Source: an uncultured Clostridia bacterium
GTDB lineage: Bacteria; Bacillota; Clostridia; Oscillospirales; Acutalibacteraceae
Direction: 5' to 3'
Length of the DNA stretch: 62,471 nt
Assembly: GCA_946182865.1 (NCBI GenBank)
Contig: CAMHAV010000003.1
Span: 1-62,471 of the forward strand
Each line of letters begins with the position of its first letter. Position 1 is the first letter of the stretch. Shown piece after piece: positions 40,073-47,674 of this stretch. The translations under genes were made by a program, and so were the position numbers. The notes under the pieces are model-generated. The model had not been told where the DNA came from and ran no database searches. It worked only from the letters and a program-made list of their open reading frames with translations.

Positions 40073-41254
40073 TTGAAAAACGAAGAAATCATCGAGCAAT
40101 ATAACAGCGCCGTCATCGGCAGCTACGGGCGCCTTGATCTGGCGCTGGAAAGCGGCAGCGGCGAGCAGGGCAGCAGCGCGGACGGCAAAACCTACATCGA
40201 CTTCGGCAGCGGCATCGGCACCAATTCCCTCGGTTACGCCGACAGGGAATGGGCGGACGCGGTGAGTGAACAGGCGCACAAGGTGCAGCATGTTTCCAAT
40301 TATTACTACAATTCCACCGCCGGAGCGTTTGCCGTGAGGCTCACCGCCATGACCGGCACCGATAAGCTCTTTTTCGGCAACAGCGGCGCGGAGGCCAACG
40401 AATGCGCCATCAAGATCGCCCGCAAGCGTTCCTTTGACAAATACGGCGACCCCAACCGTACCACCATTATCACGCTGGTCAATTCCTTCCACGGCAGAAC
40501 CGTCACCACGCTTTCCGCCACAGGACAGGAGCATTTTCACAATTATTTCTTCCCCTTTACGCCGGGATTCAAATATGTGGAGGCCAACAACATCGAGGCG
40601 CTGCGGGAAGCCATTGACGGCAGCGTGTGCGCAATCATGTTTGAATTCATTCAGGGCGAGGGCGGCGTGAATGTGCTGGAGCAGTCCTTTGTGGACGAGA
40701 TCTTCACCCTTGCCAAGCAATATGACCTTGCCACCGTTTCCGACGAGGTGCAGACCGGCGTGGGACGCACCGCAAAGCTTCTTGCCGCCGAGCATTTCGG
40801 CGTGAAGCCGGATATCGTGACGCTCGCCAAAGGACTGGGCGGCGGTCTGCCGATCGGCGTTTGCCTGACGCGCGGCGAATACGCCGATGTCCTCACGCCC
40901 GGGACCCACGGCTCCACCTTCGGCGGTAATCCCGTGGTCTGCGCAGGCGGATTGGTGGTATTGAAGCGACTCTCCGACCCTGCCTTTATGGATGAATTGC
41001 AGCGCAAAGCAGCCTATTTCCGTCAGTCGCTGGAAGCCCTGCCGCGCGTCAGGAGCGTGAGCGGTCTGGGACTCATGCTCGGCGCGGAACTGGAAGGCGC
41101 TGCCGCCGCAGATGTATTGAAAGCGGCGCTCGATAAGGGTTTGCTGGTGCTGACCGCCAAGACGAAGCTGCGCTGCCTGCCGCCTCTCACGATCACCTAT
41201 GAACAGATCGACGCGGGCATGGCGATTCTGAAAGAGGTTTTGGAAAGTATTTAA
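40073..41254 (+). CDS. argD: Acetylornithine aminotransferase
   Basis: A 393-residue class III PLP aminotransferase making N-acetylornithine. Visible are GSGIGTNSLGYAD, FFGNSGAEANECAIKIARK, the pyridine-ring Asp in TVSDEVQTGVGRTAKL, and the PLP lysine in TLAKGLGGGLPIG (Lys253). The start is a TTG at 40073 with GGAG 8 bp upstream, which matches the family start; a longer in-frame ATG at 39941 would run through two promoters and is rejected. Confidence 0.95.
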   Translation: MKNEEIIEQYNSAVIGSYGRLDLALESGSGEQGSSADGKTYIDFGSGIGTNSLGYADREWADAVSEQAHKVQHVSNYYYNSTAGAFAVRLTAMTGTDKLFFGNSGAEANECAIKIARKRSFDKYGDPNRTTIITLVNSFHGRTVTTLSATGQEHFHNYFFPFTPGFKYVEANNIEALREAIDGSVCAIMFEFIQGEGGVNVLEQSFVDEIFTLAKQYDLATVSDEVQTGVGRTAKLLAAEHFGVKPDIVTLAKGLGGGLPIGVCLTRGEYADVLTPGTHGSTFGGNPVVCAGGLVVLKRLSDPAFMDELQRKAAYFRQSLEALPRVRSVSGLGLMLGAELEGAAAADVLKAALDKGLLVLTAKTKLRCLPPLTITYEQIDAGMAILKEVLESI

Positions 41255-41286
41255 AAAGAAATTAAAAAGGAGCAATGCACTCTGCC

Positions 41287-41838
41287 ATGAAGAAGACATT
41301 GAAAAAACTGATCATATCCCGCATCAATGAATGGACGGAGCCCGATATTTACGCGCTGTCGCTGTTTGTCTATGACGAAAATGACAATCCCTGCAAACCC
41401 ACCGTTACCCTCGGTTACAATACGGAACGTCAATACAGGGAGTCGCTGCCTCATGCGTATGATGAAGTGGAGGCACGGTGGAATTATGCGTTCTGGCTCC
41501 AGAATGATTTCCTTTGTTTCGGTACGGGGGAGACCGCCGCGTCCGTCCGGGAATGGCTTGTCAAAAAGAAACTTCCCTTTTATGAGGATGATGACCCGGC
41601 GTGGGACGACGATCTGACCTATACGCGGACGGCGTACATTACCGGGGAATTTGTCCGGGAACTGGCGTCGATTGTGAAACAGATTCATAAGGAAAAAGTT
41701 CTCACGGAGAAATTCGGCAAAGAACTGCCGATCATCATCCATGAGCTGGAATATTACCCCGAAATCGCGCAGCAGAATGTGAAAGCGAACGGCGATCTGA
41801 TAGACGGTTCGTTTCTTGCCTTTTGCGGCGTGAAGTGA
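41287..41838 (+). CDS. DUF4303-like protein (immunity-like)
   Basis: A 183-residue acidic protein starting KKTLKKLIISRINEWTEPDIYALSLFVYDENDNPCKPTVTLGYNTE, then ARWNYAFWLQNDFLCFG, the DUF4303 layout. DUF4303 proteins are seen as immunity-type proteins in toxin loci. Start is uncertain: ATG 41275 is only 2 bp from the AAGGAG and ATG 41287 is 14 bp from it. Follows argD by 32 bp. Confidence 0.75.
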   Translation: MKKTLKKLIISRINEWTEPDIYALSLFVYDENDNPCKPTVTLGYNTERQYRESLPHAYDEVEARWNYAFWLQNDFLCFGTGETAASVREWLVKKKLPFYEDDDPAWDDDLTYTRTAYITGEFVRELASIVKQIHKEKVLTEKFGKELPIIIHELEYYPEIAQQNVKANGDLIDGSFLAFCGVK

Positions 41839-41875
41839 CAGTCATAAAAAACATCCCGCAAGGAGATGACACGGT

Positions 41876-42565
41876 ATGAATGAGTTTACCCTTCGCATTG
41901 ACACTTCTACCTGCCGATTTCCCGACGGGTATGACACACAGCGGGAGGACTGGTGGCGCTACAGCGACCTGACATTCCGGGGCGGCAAGCTGTACGGACT
42001 GGTCAGCGAATACGGGCAGGGGTGCGAATATGTGTCCTACCTGCTGGGCGGTCGGGTGGATTTAGGGGGTATCCGTATCTTCCGGGACGACCGACCGCTG
42101 TCGCAAAACGATCTGCGCGAAATGAGCTGGAATCTGGAACCCGCAGAGGAACCTTATGGTAAAAGAAAGGCAGGACCGTCCATCCGGCAGGCGTTGGCAG
42201 CGGTTTCTCCCAACGGACAGCAGCAGGAAGCGTTTGCGTCCGTGGCAAACCGCTTTCAGTTAACGCCGGAACGCTATGACCGCCGGTTTGTGGAATTAAG
42301 CGGCGAACGCTGGCGGGCGGCGGCGGCTTTGGGATATGCGCAGCATAAGCAAATCTTTTTTGCCCCGTATCGACCGAGTATTTTTTACGCGCAGATGTGC
42401 CGGCAGGGATTGGTGCAGGCGCTGCGGCAGCTCACCGACAGCGGGGCGGTAGTGGTGCTGCCGACGGGAAGCGATACCTTCCTCCGGCAAATCGCGGACG
42501 AAGTGGTGTATCTAGACCCGTCTTTTGAAAACGATGCGGAACAGGAGGCGTATTGCCGTGGTTGA
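41876..42565 (+). CDS. Catalytically dead ABC-ATPase homologue
   Basis: A 229-residue protein with the order of an ABC-transporter ATPase but key residues lost. The Walker A region reads GLVSEYGQGCEYVSYLLGG (Lys and Ser/Thr replaced by Cys and Glu). The signature region is FVELSGERWRAAAALGYA. The Walker B region is QIFFAPYRPS (Asp-Glu replaced by Ala-Pro), and the H-loop is VVVLPTGSD. It probably cannot hydrolyse ATP. It overlaps the next gene, a two-helix membrane protein, by 8 bp, as if they form a complex. Confidence 0.72.
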   Translation: MNEFTLRIDTSTCRFPDGYDTQREDWWRYSDLTFRGGKLYGLVSEYGQGCEYVSYLLGGRVDLGGIRIFRDDRPLSQNDLREMSWNLEPAEEPYGKRKAGPSIRQALAAVSPNGQQQEAFASVANRFQLTPERYDRRFVELSGERWRAAAALGYAQHKQIFFAPYRPSIFYAQMCRQGLVQALRQLTDSGAVVVLPTGSDTFLRQIADEVVYLDPSFENDAEQEAYCRG

Positions 42566-42884
42566 AACCAAATTATTCGATGGAAAATGGCTGGCGCTGT
42601 CGGTGGTGACAGGCATTGCGGAGCTGATTTCGCAGAGAATCCGGAAACTTGACCGCCGACTCAAAAAGAGCCAGGTCATCATGAGTTTTGGATGCTGTGT
42701 CTGCGGAGGACTGGCGGGAGGGCTTGTTTCGCTTTTCTCGGCGGCAGTTGATCTGCTGTTTCACTATGAAACGGGTATGTGCTTTGCGGCACAATGTATG
42801 ATGGCGGTCGGCGGGCTGCTCTGCTTCGGCTTCGGCTTCGGACTGCCGATCTGGCGGTCGTTCCGACCCGAAACCGCCGATTGA
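42558..42884 (+). CDS. Small two-helix membrane protein
   Basis: A 108-residue protein with hydrophobic helices at about 36-60 (VIMSFGCCVCGGLAGGLVSLFSAAV) and 72-96 (FAAQCMMAVGGLLCFGFGFGLPIW). GTG start at 42558, chosen because AGGAGG is 9 bp upstream; the start lies inside the end of the dead ABC-ATPase gene, indicating coupling. Family not recognised. Confidence 0.68.
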   Translation: MVETKLFDGKWLALSVVTGIAELISQRIRKLDRRLKKSQVIMSFGCCVCGGLAGGLVSLFSAAVDLLFHYETGMCFAAQCMMAVGGLLCFGFGFGLPIWRSFRPETAD

Positions 42885-42902
42885 AAGGAGAGAACGGGCT
42901 GA

Positions 42903-43427
42903 ATGCTTCCGACATTTCGTTATCACCCCGACCCGCTGGGAACAGGGGCATTCCAAAAGGGCGAGCCGCGCGAATGTCAATGCTGCGGTGAGCCGACCGA
43001 TATCCGGTATAAGGGACCGTTTTATGCGGAAACGGAGATCACCTGTCTGTGTCCCGGCTGCATTGTCACCGGGAAAGCCGCCGAAACATTTGACGCGGAA
43101 TTTCAGGATCCGTTCAGTATCGACGAAGTGTCTGACCACTCCAAGGTGGACGAACTGATTCACCGGACTCCCGGCTACTGCGGCTGGCAGCAGGAATACT
43201 GGCTCGCGCATTGCGACGATTTCTGCGCGTTTATCGGCTATGTCGGATGGGAAGATATCGTGCGCAGGGGATTGGCAAAGGAAATTGAGGAACCCTACGA
43301 CCCCCACACCTGCGGATTTGATCTTGATGTGGTAAAACAGCATATGACAAACAACGGACATATGCAGGGGTATCTTTTCCGCTGTCTGCACTGCGGTAAA
43401 CACCGGCTTTATGTGGACTGCGACTGA
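42903..43427 (+). CDS. CbrC family (UPF0167) protein
   Basis: A 174-residue Cys-rich protein with the CbrC/UPF0167 pattern: LPTFRYHPDPLGTGAFQKGEPRECQCCGEPTDIRYKGPFYAETEITCLCPGCI, HRTPGYCGWQQEYWLAHCDDFCAFIGYVGW, and a C-terminal YLFRCLHCGKHRLYVDCD. E. coli CbrC was named from colicin E2 tolerance, and the family recurs among immunity-type proteins. Its stop codon lies inside the first copy of a 32-bp direct repeat (43423-43454). Confidence 0.9.
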   Translation: MLPTFRYHPDPLGTGAFQKGEPRECQCCGEPTDIRYKGPFYAETEITCLCPGCIVTGKAAETFDAEFQDPFSIDEVSDHSKVDELIHRTPGYCGWQQEYWLAHCDDFCAFIGYVGWEDIVRRGLAKEIEEPYDPHTCGFDLDVVKQHMTNNGHMQGYLFRCLHCGKHRLYVDCD

Positions 43428-43454
43428 CCCAGAGCAAAGGAGGGCAAAGGGATG
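43423..43454 (+). repeat. 32-bp direct repeat, left copy
   Basis: ACTGACCCAGAGCAAAGGAG followed by GGCAAAGGGATG: spans the stop codon of the CbrC gene, a ribosome-binding site AAAGGAGG and the ATG of the next gene. Matches 44013-44044 at 31 of 32 positions (G/C at the tenth base). The two copies flank an AT-rich two-gene segment. Confidence 0.9.
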
Positions 43455-43718
43455 AACCACGAAGCTATTTTATCCAATGACGATCGGTTTACGTCTTTTG
43501 TGTATAATCACAAACGCATACGATTTAAGACCTCTCCAAAACTCGAAAAATATACAAGAGTGGTAGCATGGGACAAGGGATATCTGGTAGTGATGGCAAT
43601 ATATAACGGTACAGAAACGGAAGAGTACATTGACCTTATTCCTATTCTTGAAAATCTGTGCATTGATCCTCATGAATTTTTAAAAGACATAAGAAAGGTG
43701 TGCATACGCTATGAGTGA
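43452..43718 (+). CDS. Small protein of unknown function in AT-rich cassette
   Basis: An 88-residue protein starting NHEAILSNDDRFTSFVYNHK, then RIRFKTSPKLEKYTRVVAWDKGYLVVMAIYNGTETEEYIDLIPILENL. I know this kind of protein from Firmicutes genomes, where it precedes a second small protein like the one that follows, but no function is established. Base composition is visibly more AT-rich than its neighbours. Its start codon lies in the left direct repeat. It overlaps the next frame by 8 bp. Confidence 0.75.
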   Translation: MNHEAILSNDDRFTSFVYNHKRIRFKTSPKLEKYTRVVAWDKGYLVVMAIYNGTETEEYIDLIPILENLCIDPHEFLKDIRKVCIRYE

Positions 43719-43994
43719 TATGAAAGAAATCGCGGAAAAAGCTGACATGATTGTAAATGGGTATGCTTTTACCAAAATCTCTGCGGGAATTCAAGCCGTT
43801 AATCTGGAACGTGCTACCGCATGTGTGTTCGGTGTGAATAGTTCGGTAATTGAATCCAGTATGGAATATTGAATGACAGAGAAATCACGAAAATCAGAGA
43901 ATTTATCAAAGAAAACTATAAGGATATGTATATCAAATGGGCTTCACTCAGCGATAACGGTTTTTATGGCGAATCATCTGAAAATTGCTTCTGA
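43711..43994 (+). pseudogene. Frameshifted small gene (partner of the preceding gene)
   Basis: ATG 43711 encodes MSDMKEIAEKADMIVNGYAF...VIESSMEY and stops at TGA 43870. Re-reading one base back at TAT-T gives an uninterrupted continuation LNDREITKIREFIKENYKDMYIKWASLSDNGFYGE to TGA 43992. The continuation has normal coding character and fits the end of small proteins of this type, so one base has probably been lost. A programmed -1 shift or a sequencing error are alternatives. Confidence 0.65.
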
Positions 43995-44012
43995 GGGAAA
44001 AAGAAAACACCC

Positions 44013-44044
44013 ACTGACCCACAGCAAAGGAGGGCAAAGGGATG
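44013..44044 (+). repeat. 32-bp direct repeat, right copy
   Basis: ACTGACCCACAGCAAAGGAG followed by GGCAAAGGGATG: carries a fossil of the CbrC stop region, the ribosome-binding site and the ATG (44042) of the next gene. 31 of 32 positions equal the left copy. Confidence 0.9.
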
Positions 44045-44419
44045 CAGCACAATTTTATAGATGAAGCCCTGCAAGGTCACGGCAGTGCAGATGATTTTTT
44101 GCAGGCGATGGCGGAGATATACGCCTTTCCCGAAGTGAGGGAAGAACTGCCGCGCTATCCCCTATGGGTCAGCGACGTAATCGCCGTCATTGATTATGAT
44201 ACGCAGCTGCAAATGGAAGGACTCGACCGGGACTATGACCCAAGCCTCCTGGACGCGTTGCGGCGCTGCGGTCTGTCGGAGGAGGCGGCGCTGCTGGAAG
44301 AAATCACGCCCGATACGCCGGACGACGCGAGGGAAGCCGTTTACCGACAGCTCGCGCTGCACAATGATTACGACGCATTCTGGGATGCGGTGAGAAGTTA
44401 TATTGACCGCCATCTTTGA
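44042..44419 (+). CDS. DMP19-like acidic protein (immunity-like)
   Basis: A 125-residue acidic protein, MQHNFIDEALQGHGSADDFLQAMAEIYAFPEVREELPRYPLWVSD... ending LALHNDYDAFWDAVRSYIDRHL. The ending resembles DMP19/DUF4375-type proteins, which occur as immunity or DNA-mimic proteins; the similarity is weak. GGAGG lies upstream inside the direct repeat. It was probably the gene originally following cbrC before the AT-rich cassette separated them. Confidence 0.6.
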   Translation: MQHNFIDEALQGHGSADDFLQAMAEIYAFPEVREELPRYPLWVSDVIAVIDYDTQLQMEGLDRDYDPSLLDALRRCGLSEEAALLEEITPDTPDDAREAVYRQLALHNDYDAFWDAVRSYIDRHL

Positions 44420-44426
44420 CATAGAT

Positions 44427-44470
44427 CATTTTTATATTTTTTATATTTTTTATATTTTTTATATAAAAAG
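44427..44470 (+). repeat. Four-fold TTTTTATATT tandem repeat upstream of argC
   Basis: Ten-base TTTTTATATT-type units repeat four times between the DMP19-like gene and argC. No T-run terminator stem accompanies it. It may be a slippage-prone spacer or AT-rich promoter element; its length could vary between strains. Confidence 0.7.
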
Positions 44471-44501
44471 AAAAAATTCGAACAGACAGGACTTGAACAA
44501 C

Positions 44502-45467
44502 ATGGAATTCAAAGAAACCCAAAAAACGAAAATCTTCATCGACGGCAGCGAAGGCACCACCGGACTGCGCATTTTCGACCGCTTCAAGGAGCGTGACGAC
44601 GTTGAACTGCTGTATATCGACAGTGAACTGCGCAAGGACGCCGCCGAACGCGCGCGCCTTATCAATCAGTCCGACATCACCTTCCTCTGCCTGCCCGACG
44701 CGGCGGCGAAGGAATCGGTGTCGCTGGTCGAAAACGAAGCCGTCCGCATTATCGACACGTCCACCGCGCACCGCACCGAACCCGGCTGGGCCTACGGTTT
44801 CCCGGAGCTGTCCCCGCGGCACCGCGATGCGATCCGGCAGGGCAAGCGCGTCGCCGTTCCGGGATGCCACGCCACGGGCTTTATCTCGGTGGTTTATCCG
44901 CTGATCGCGGGAGGCATTCTGCCTAAGGATTATCCTGTTTCCGCCTTTTCGCTCACAGGCTACAGCGGCGGCGGCAAGAAAATGATCGGGGAATATTCCG
45001 CGACCGCCCGCGAATTGGAACTGGACGCGCCGCGTGAATATGCCCTCACCCAGCAGCACAAGCACCTCAAAGAAATGAAAGCGGTCACAGGCATTGACCG
45101 GCTGCCCCTCTTTTCGCCCATCGTGGCGGATTATTACTGCGGCATGGTGGTGTCGGTACCGCTCTACACCGAGTTTTTTGCCAAATGCCGCAATGTCGCG
45201 GAACTTACCGCCTTTTATGCCGATTACTACAAGGGCGAGCCATTCATCAAAGTCGATGAAACAGGCGGAGCCGACCTCTACGGCGGCATGCTGGCGGGCA
45301 ATGTCCTCGCGGGCTGGGACGGTCTGAAAATTGTCGTGACAGGCAACGATGAGCGCATCGTGGTTTCGGCGCAGTTTGACAATCTCGGCAAAGGCGCGTC
45401 CGGCGCGGCGATCCAATGCCTGAATATCATGCTCGGCTGCGACGAGCGCAAAGGACTGCAAATTTAA
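44502..45467 (+). CDS. argC: N-acetyl-gamma-glutamyl-phosphate reductase (type 2)
   Basis: A 321-residue enzyme reducing N-acetylglutamyl phosphate to the semialdehyde. It starts KTKIFIDGSEGTTGLRIFDRF, the hallmark of the shorter ArgC2 type, and the active-site Cys is in VPGCHATGF (Cys122). The ATG at 44502 is used; the frame stays open upstream through the AT repeat, which is not coding. The stop codon overlaps the next start (TAATG). Confidence 0.94.
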   Translation: MEFKETQKTKIFIDGSEGTTGLRIFDRFKERDDVELLYIDSELRKDAAERARLINQSDITFLCLPDAAAKESVSLVENEAVRIIDTSTAHRTEPGWAYGFPELSPRHRDAIRQGKRVAVPGCHATGFISVVYPLIAGGILPKDYPVSAFSLTGYSGGGKKMIGEYSATARELELDAPREYALTQQHKHLKEMKAVTGIDRLPLFSPIVADYYCGMVVSVPLYTEFFAKCRNVAELTAFYADYYKGEPFIKVDETGGADLYGGMLAGNVLAGWDGLKIVVTGNDERIVVSAQFDNLGKGASGAAIQCLNIMLGCDERKGLQI

Positions 45468-46324
45468 TGCGGAATAAAAGCGGTAAAATGATGAAACATC
45501 TGATTCGTCTCAGCGATTGGGACAAACATGACGCGCGGCAGGTTTTCCAAATGGCGGATGCCCTTCGCGCGGGAAAATACCCGAAAGTGTTGGAGGGACA
45601 AACCGTCGTGCTGTTCTTCCCCGAATCGAGCATCCGCACGCGCGTGACTTTTGAGCGGGGCATTCACCTGCTGGGCGGACAGAGCATTCTCTTTTCGCCG
45701 TCGGCGCTGGATAAAAAAGAGGATCTGCGCGACGTGGAGGGTTATCTGAGCAACTGGGCGGCGGCGCTGGTTGTCCGGCACAAACACATCGCCGTGACGG
45801 AACGGCTGGCGGAACATGCGGATATCCCCGTTATCAACGCCATGACCGACATCAATCACCCCTGCGAGGTGCTGTCGGATTGCTACGCGCTGTCGAAGAT
45901 ATACGGGAACATTGCCAAGCTGAACATCCTGTTTGTCGGCGCAGGCGGCAATATCGGACTGGCGTGGAAGGAAGCCGCCGATTTGTTCGGCTTCGATCTG
46001 GTACAGTGTTGTCCGCCGTCCTATGCGATGGAAGGCGTCAGGCAGATACCCGACCTGCGGCAGGCGGCAGCCGACAGAAATGTCATTTGCACCGACTCAT
46101 TAACTCCCGACAAACTGCCCCATTTTGCGGACTATCAGGTCACCTCCGATATCATGCGGCTGACCGACAACGGCATTCTGAATCCCTGCCCGCCGTTTTA
46201 CCGGGGCGAGGAGGTTTCGGCGGAGGTGCTGGAAAGCCAAGAGGAATATTTTGTGAACTACGATTTTAAATCCTGCCTGTTGGAGGTGCAGCAGGCGGTC
46301 CTGCTGTATTGCATGGGATTATAA
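45467..46324 (+). CDS. Divergent aspartate/ornithine carbamoyltransferase-fold protein
   Basis: A 285-residue paralogue of the ArgF family. The carbamoyl-phosphate motif is kept as SIRTR (55-59) and HPCE (131-134, HPCQ in ArgF). The amino-acid-side motifs are changed: the DVWxSMG loop is replaced by CTDSLTPDKLPHF, and HCLPA by NPCPPF (239-244). It may bind carbamoyl phosphate but probably uses another acceptor, or is regulatory. It overlaps argC by one base; true argF lies 1.35 kb downstream. Confidence 0.75.
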   Translation: MRNKSGKMMKHLIRLSDWDKHDARQVFQMADALRAGKYPKVLEGQTVVLFFPESSIRTRVTFERGIHLLGGQSILFSPSALDKKEDLRDVEGYLSNWAAALVVRHKHIAVTERLAEHADIPVINAMTDINHPCEVLSDCYALSKIYGNIAKLNILFVGAGGNIGLAWKEAADLFGFDLVQCCPPSYAMEGVRQIPDLRQAAADRNVICTDSLTPDKLPHFADYQVTSDIMRLTDNGILNPCPPFYRGEEVSAEVLESQEEYFVNYDFKSCLLEVQQAVLLYCMGL

Positions 46325-46356
46325 AAATCAGATGTAATTGGAAAGGAGTGTGTCTG

Positions 46357-46791
46357 ATGATGAAAACCACAAAACCGTTGACCAGAATCGCGGTTATCCT
46401 GATTTGCGCCGCGCTGACGGTCTGTGTCTGCGCCTGTGGGACGAGGCGCACGCCGGAGGAAAGCGTCAGGAAAGAACTGATCAAGGAACTCAGGTGGACA
46501 CACGGCTTGTGCATGGAAAAATGTGAAATTTCAGAGATCAATGTCAAGGTAGTCACACCTGAACTGTTAAAAGAAGATCGCTGGCTTGCCTACGACGGTG
46601 TGCGGGAGAATGACGTGGTTTTTGATGTCACCTACGATATCAAGGCGTGGGACTTCCTTCCCGTGGACTGGCTGTGTGTTGCAAACGGCGAATATAACGG
46701 ACATTGGGTCAGGAACGCCTATTATTGCGGCTATCTGAAATGTATTTCCCCGGGACATTACGAACTGCTGAGTATTGGAACAGGCTTTTAA
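46357..46791 (+). CDS. Small predicted lipoprotein
   Basis: A 144-residue protein with signal peptide (LTRIAVILICAALTVCVCAC) and a lipobox around VCAC (Cys27). The mature domain contains VTYDIKAWDFLPVDWLCVANGEYNGHWVRNAYYCGYLKC, with several Cys. No family recognised. A strong AAAGGAGTG precedes the double ATG. Set between the carbamoyltransferase paralogue and the sirtuin. Confidence 0.72.
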   Translation: MMKTTKPLTRIAVILICAALTVCVCACGTRRTPEESVRKELIKELRWTHGLCMEKCEISEINVKVVTPELLKEDRWLAYDGVRENDVVFDVTYDIKAWDFLPVDWLCVANGEYNGHWVRNAYYCGYLKCISPGHYELLSIGTGF

Positions 46792-46822
46792 CGGAAATTA
46801 CTACGAAACGGAGGCGTGAATC

Positions 46823-47545
46823 ATGACAAAGCAAGAAAAAATCGAACAGCTGAAACAATGGGTAACGGACAGCCCTAACATCGTGTTCTTCGGCGGCGCG
46901 GGCGTTTCCACCGAGAGCGGCATTCCCGATTTCCGCAGCAAGGACGGGCTGTATCACCAGAAATACGACTATCCGCCGGAAGAAATTCTCAGCCGCACCT
47001 TTTTCGACCGCAAGACGGAGGAATTCTACCGCTTCTACCGCGACAAGCTCAATTCCCTGCAATACGAGCCAAATGTCACCCATTATAAACTCGCTCAGAT
47101 GGAACAGGCGGGTAAGCTCAAAGCGGTCGTCACCCAGAACATCGACGGACTGCACCAGAAAGCGGGTTCCAAAAACGTCCTCGAACTGCACGGCAGCGTC
47201 CTGCGCAATACCTGCATGAAATGCGGCAAATTCCACACGGCCGAGGAGGTTTTCGGGAGCGAAGGAATCCCCCGCTGCGAATGCGGCGGCATCATCAAGC
47301 CGGATGTGGTGCTGTATGAGGAAGGGCTTGACGGAAAGATCATGGAACGTGCCGCCAAGGCCATTTATGACGCGGATGTGCTGATTGTGGCGGGTACGTC
47401 GCTGACGGTTTATCCGGCGGCAGGGATGATCCGCTATTACCGCGGCAAACGGTTGGTGCTTATCAACCGCGACGCAACGCCGTATGACAGCGAGGCAAAT
47501 CTCGTGATACACGAGAGCATGGGCGAAGTGTTTTCGCAGCTGTGA
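46823..47545 (+). CDS. cobB: NAD-dependent protein deacylase (sirtuin)
   Basis: A 240-residue Sir2-family enzyme removing acyl groups from lysines with NAD. Motifs: FFGGAGVSTESGIPDFRSKDGLY (about 23-45), TQNIDGLHQKAG (about 106-117), catalytic His in LELHGSV, zinc ligands CMKC and CEC, and VAGTSLTVYPAAG. Intracellular. The link to arginine synthesis is by position only; sirtuins do control carbamoyl-phosphate and ornithine enzymes in some organisms. Confidence 0.95.
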   Translation: MTKQEKIEQLKQWVTDSPNIVFFGGAGVSTESGIPDFRSKDGLYHQKYDYPPEEILSRTFFDRKTEEFYRFYRDKLNSLQYEPNVTHYKLAQMEQAGKLKAVVTQNIDGLHQKAGSKNVLELHGSVLRNTCMKCGKFHTAEEVFGSEGIPRCECGGIIKPDVVLYEEGLDGKIMERAAKAIYDADVLIVAGTSLTVYPAAGMIRYYRGKRLVLINRDATPYDSEANLVIHESMGEVFSQL

Positions 47546-47613
47546 TGATGCGAAATTTGCAGGATTCTCACGCGATAATTTCATATAAAATTCAATCATT
47601 TTTTCGGAATCTA

Positions 47614-47622
47614 TGCTATAAT
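47614..47622 (+). promoter_or_regulatory. argF extended -10 promoter
   Basis: TGC-TATAAT (47614-47622) without a good -35. Upstream, TCATATAAAATTCA (47581-47594) partly resembles an ARG box, so arginine repression is possible. Confidence 0.5.
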
Positions 47623-47674
47623 ATCATGTAACGAATTTTACTATTTTCATAATCATTTGATGGAGGTTATTTGT

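Noticed and set aside
41251..41742. Minus-strand frame opposite the DUF4303-like gene
   Set aside because: No ribosome-binding site or domain; the plus-strand frame continues the co-directional gene series.
43873..44064. 63-codon frame starting MTEKSRKSENLSKK
   Set aside because: Out-of-frame reading of the frameshifted cassette gene; the other frame carries the protein-like sequence LNDREITKIREFIKENYKD and ends at 43994.
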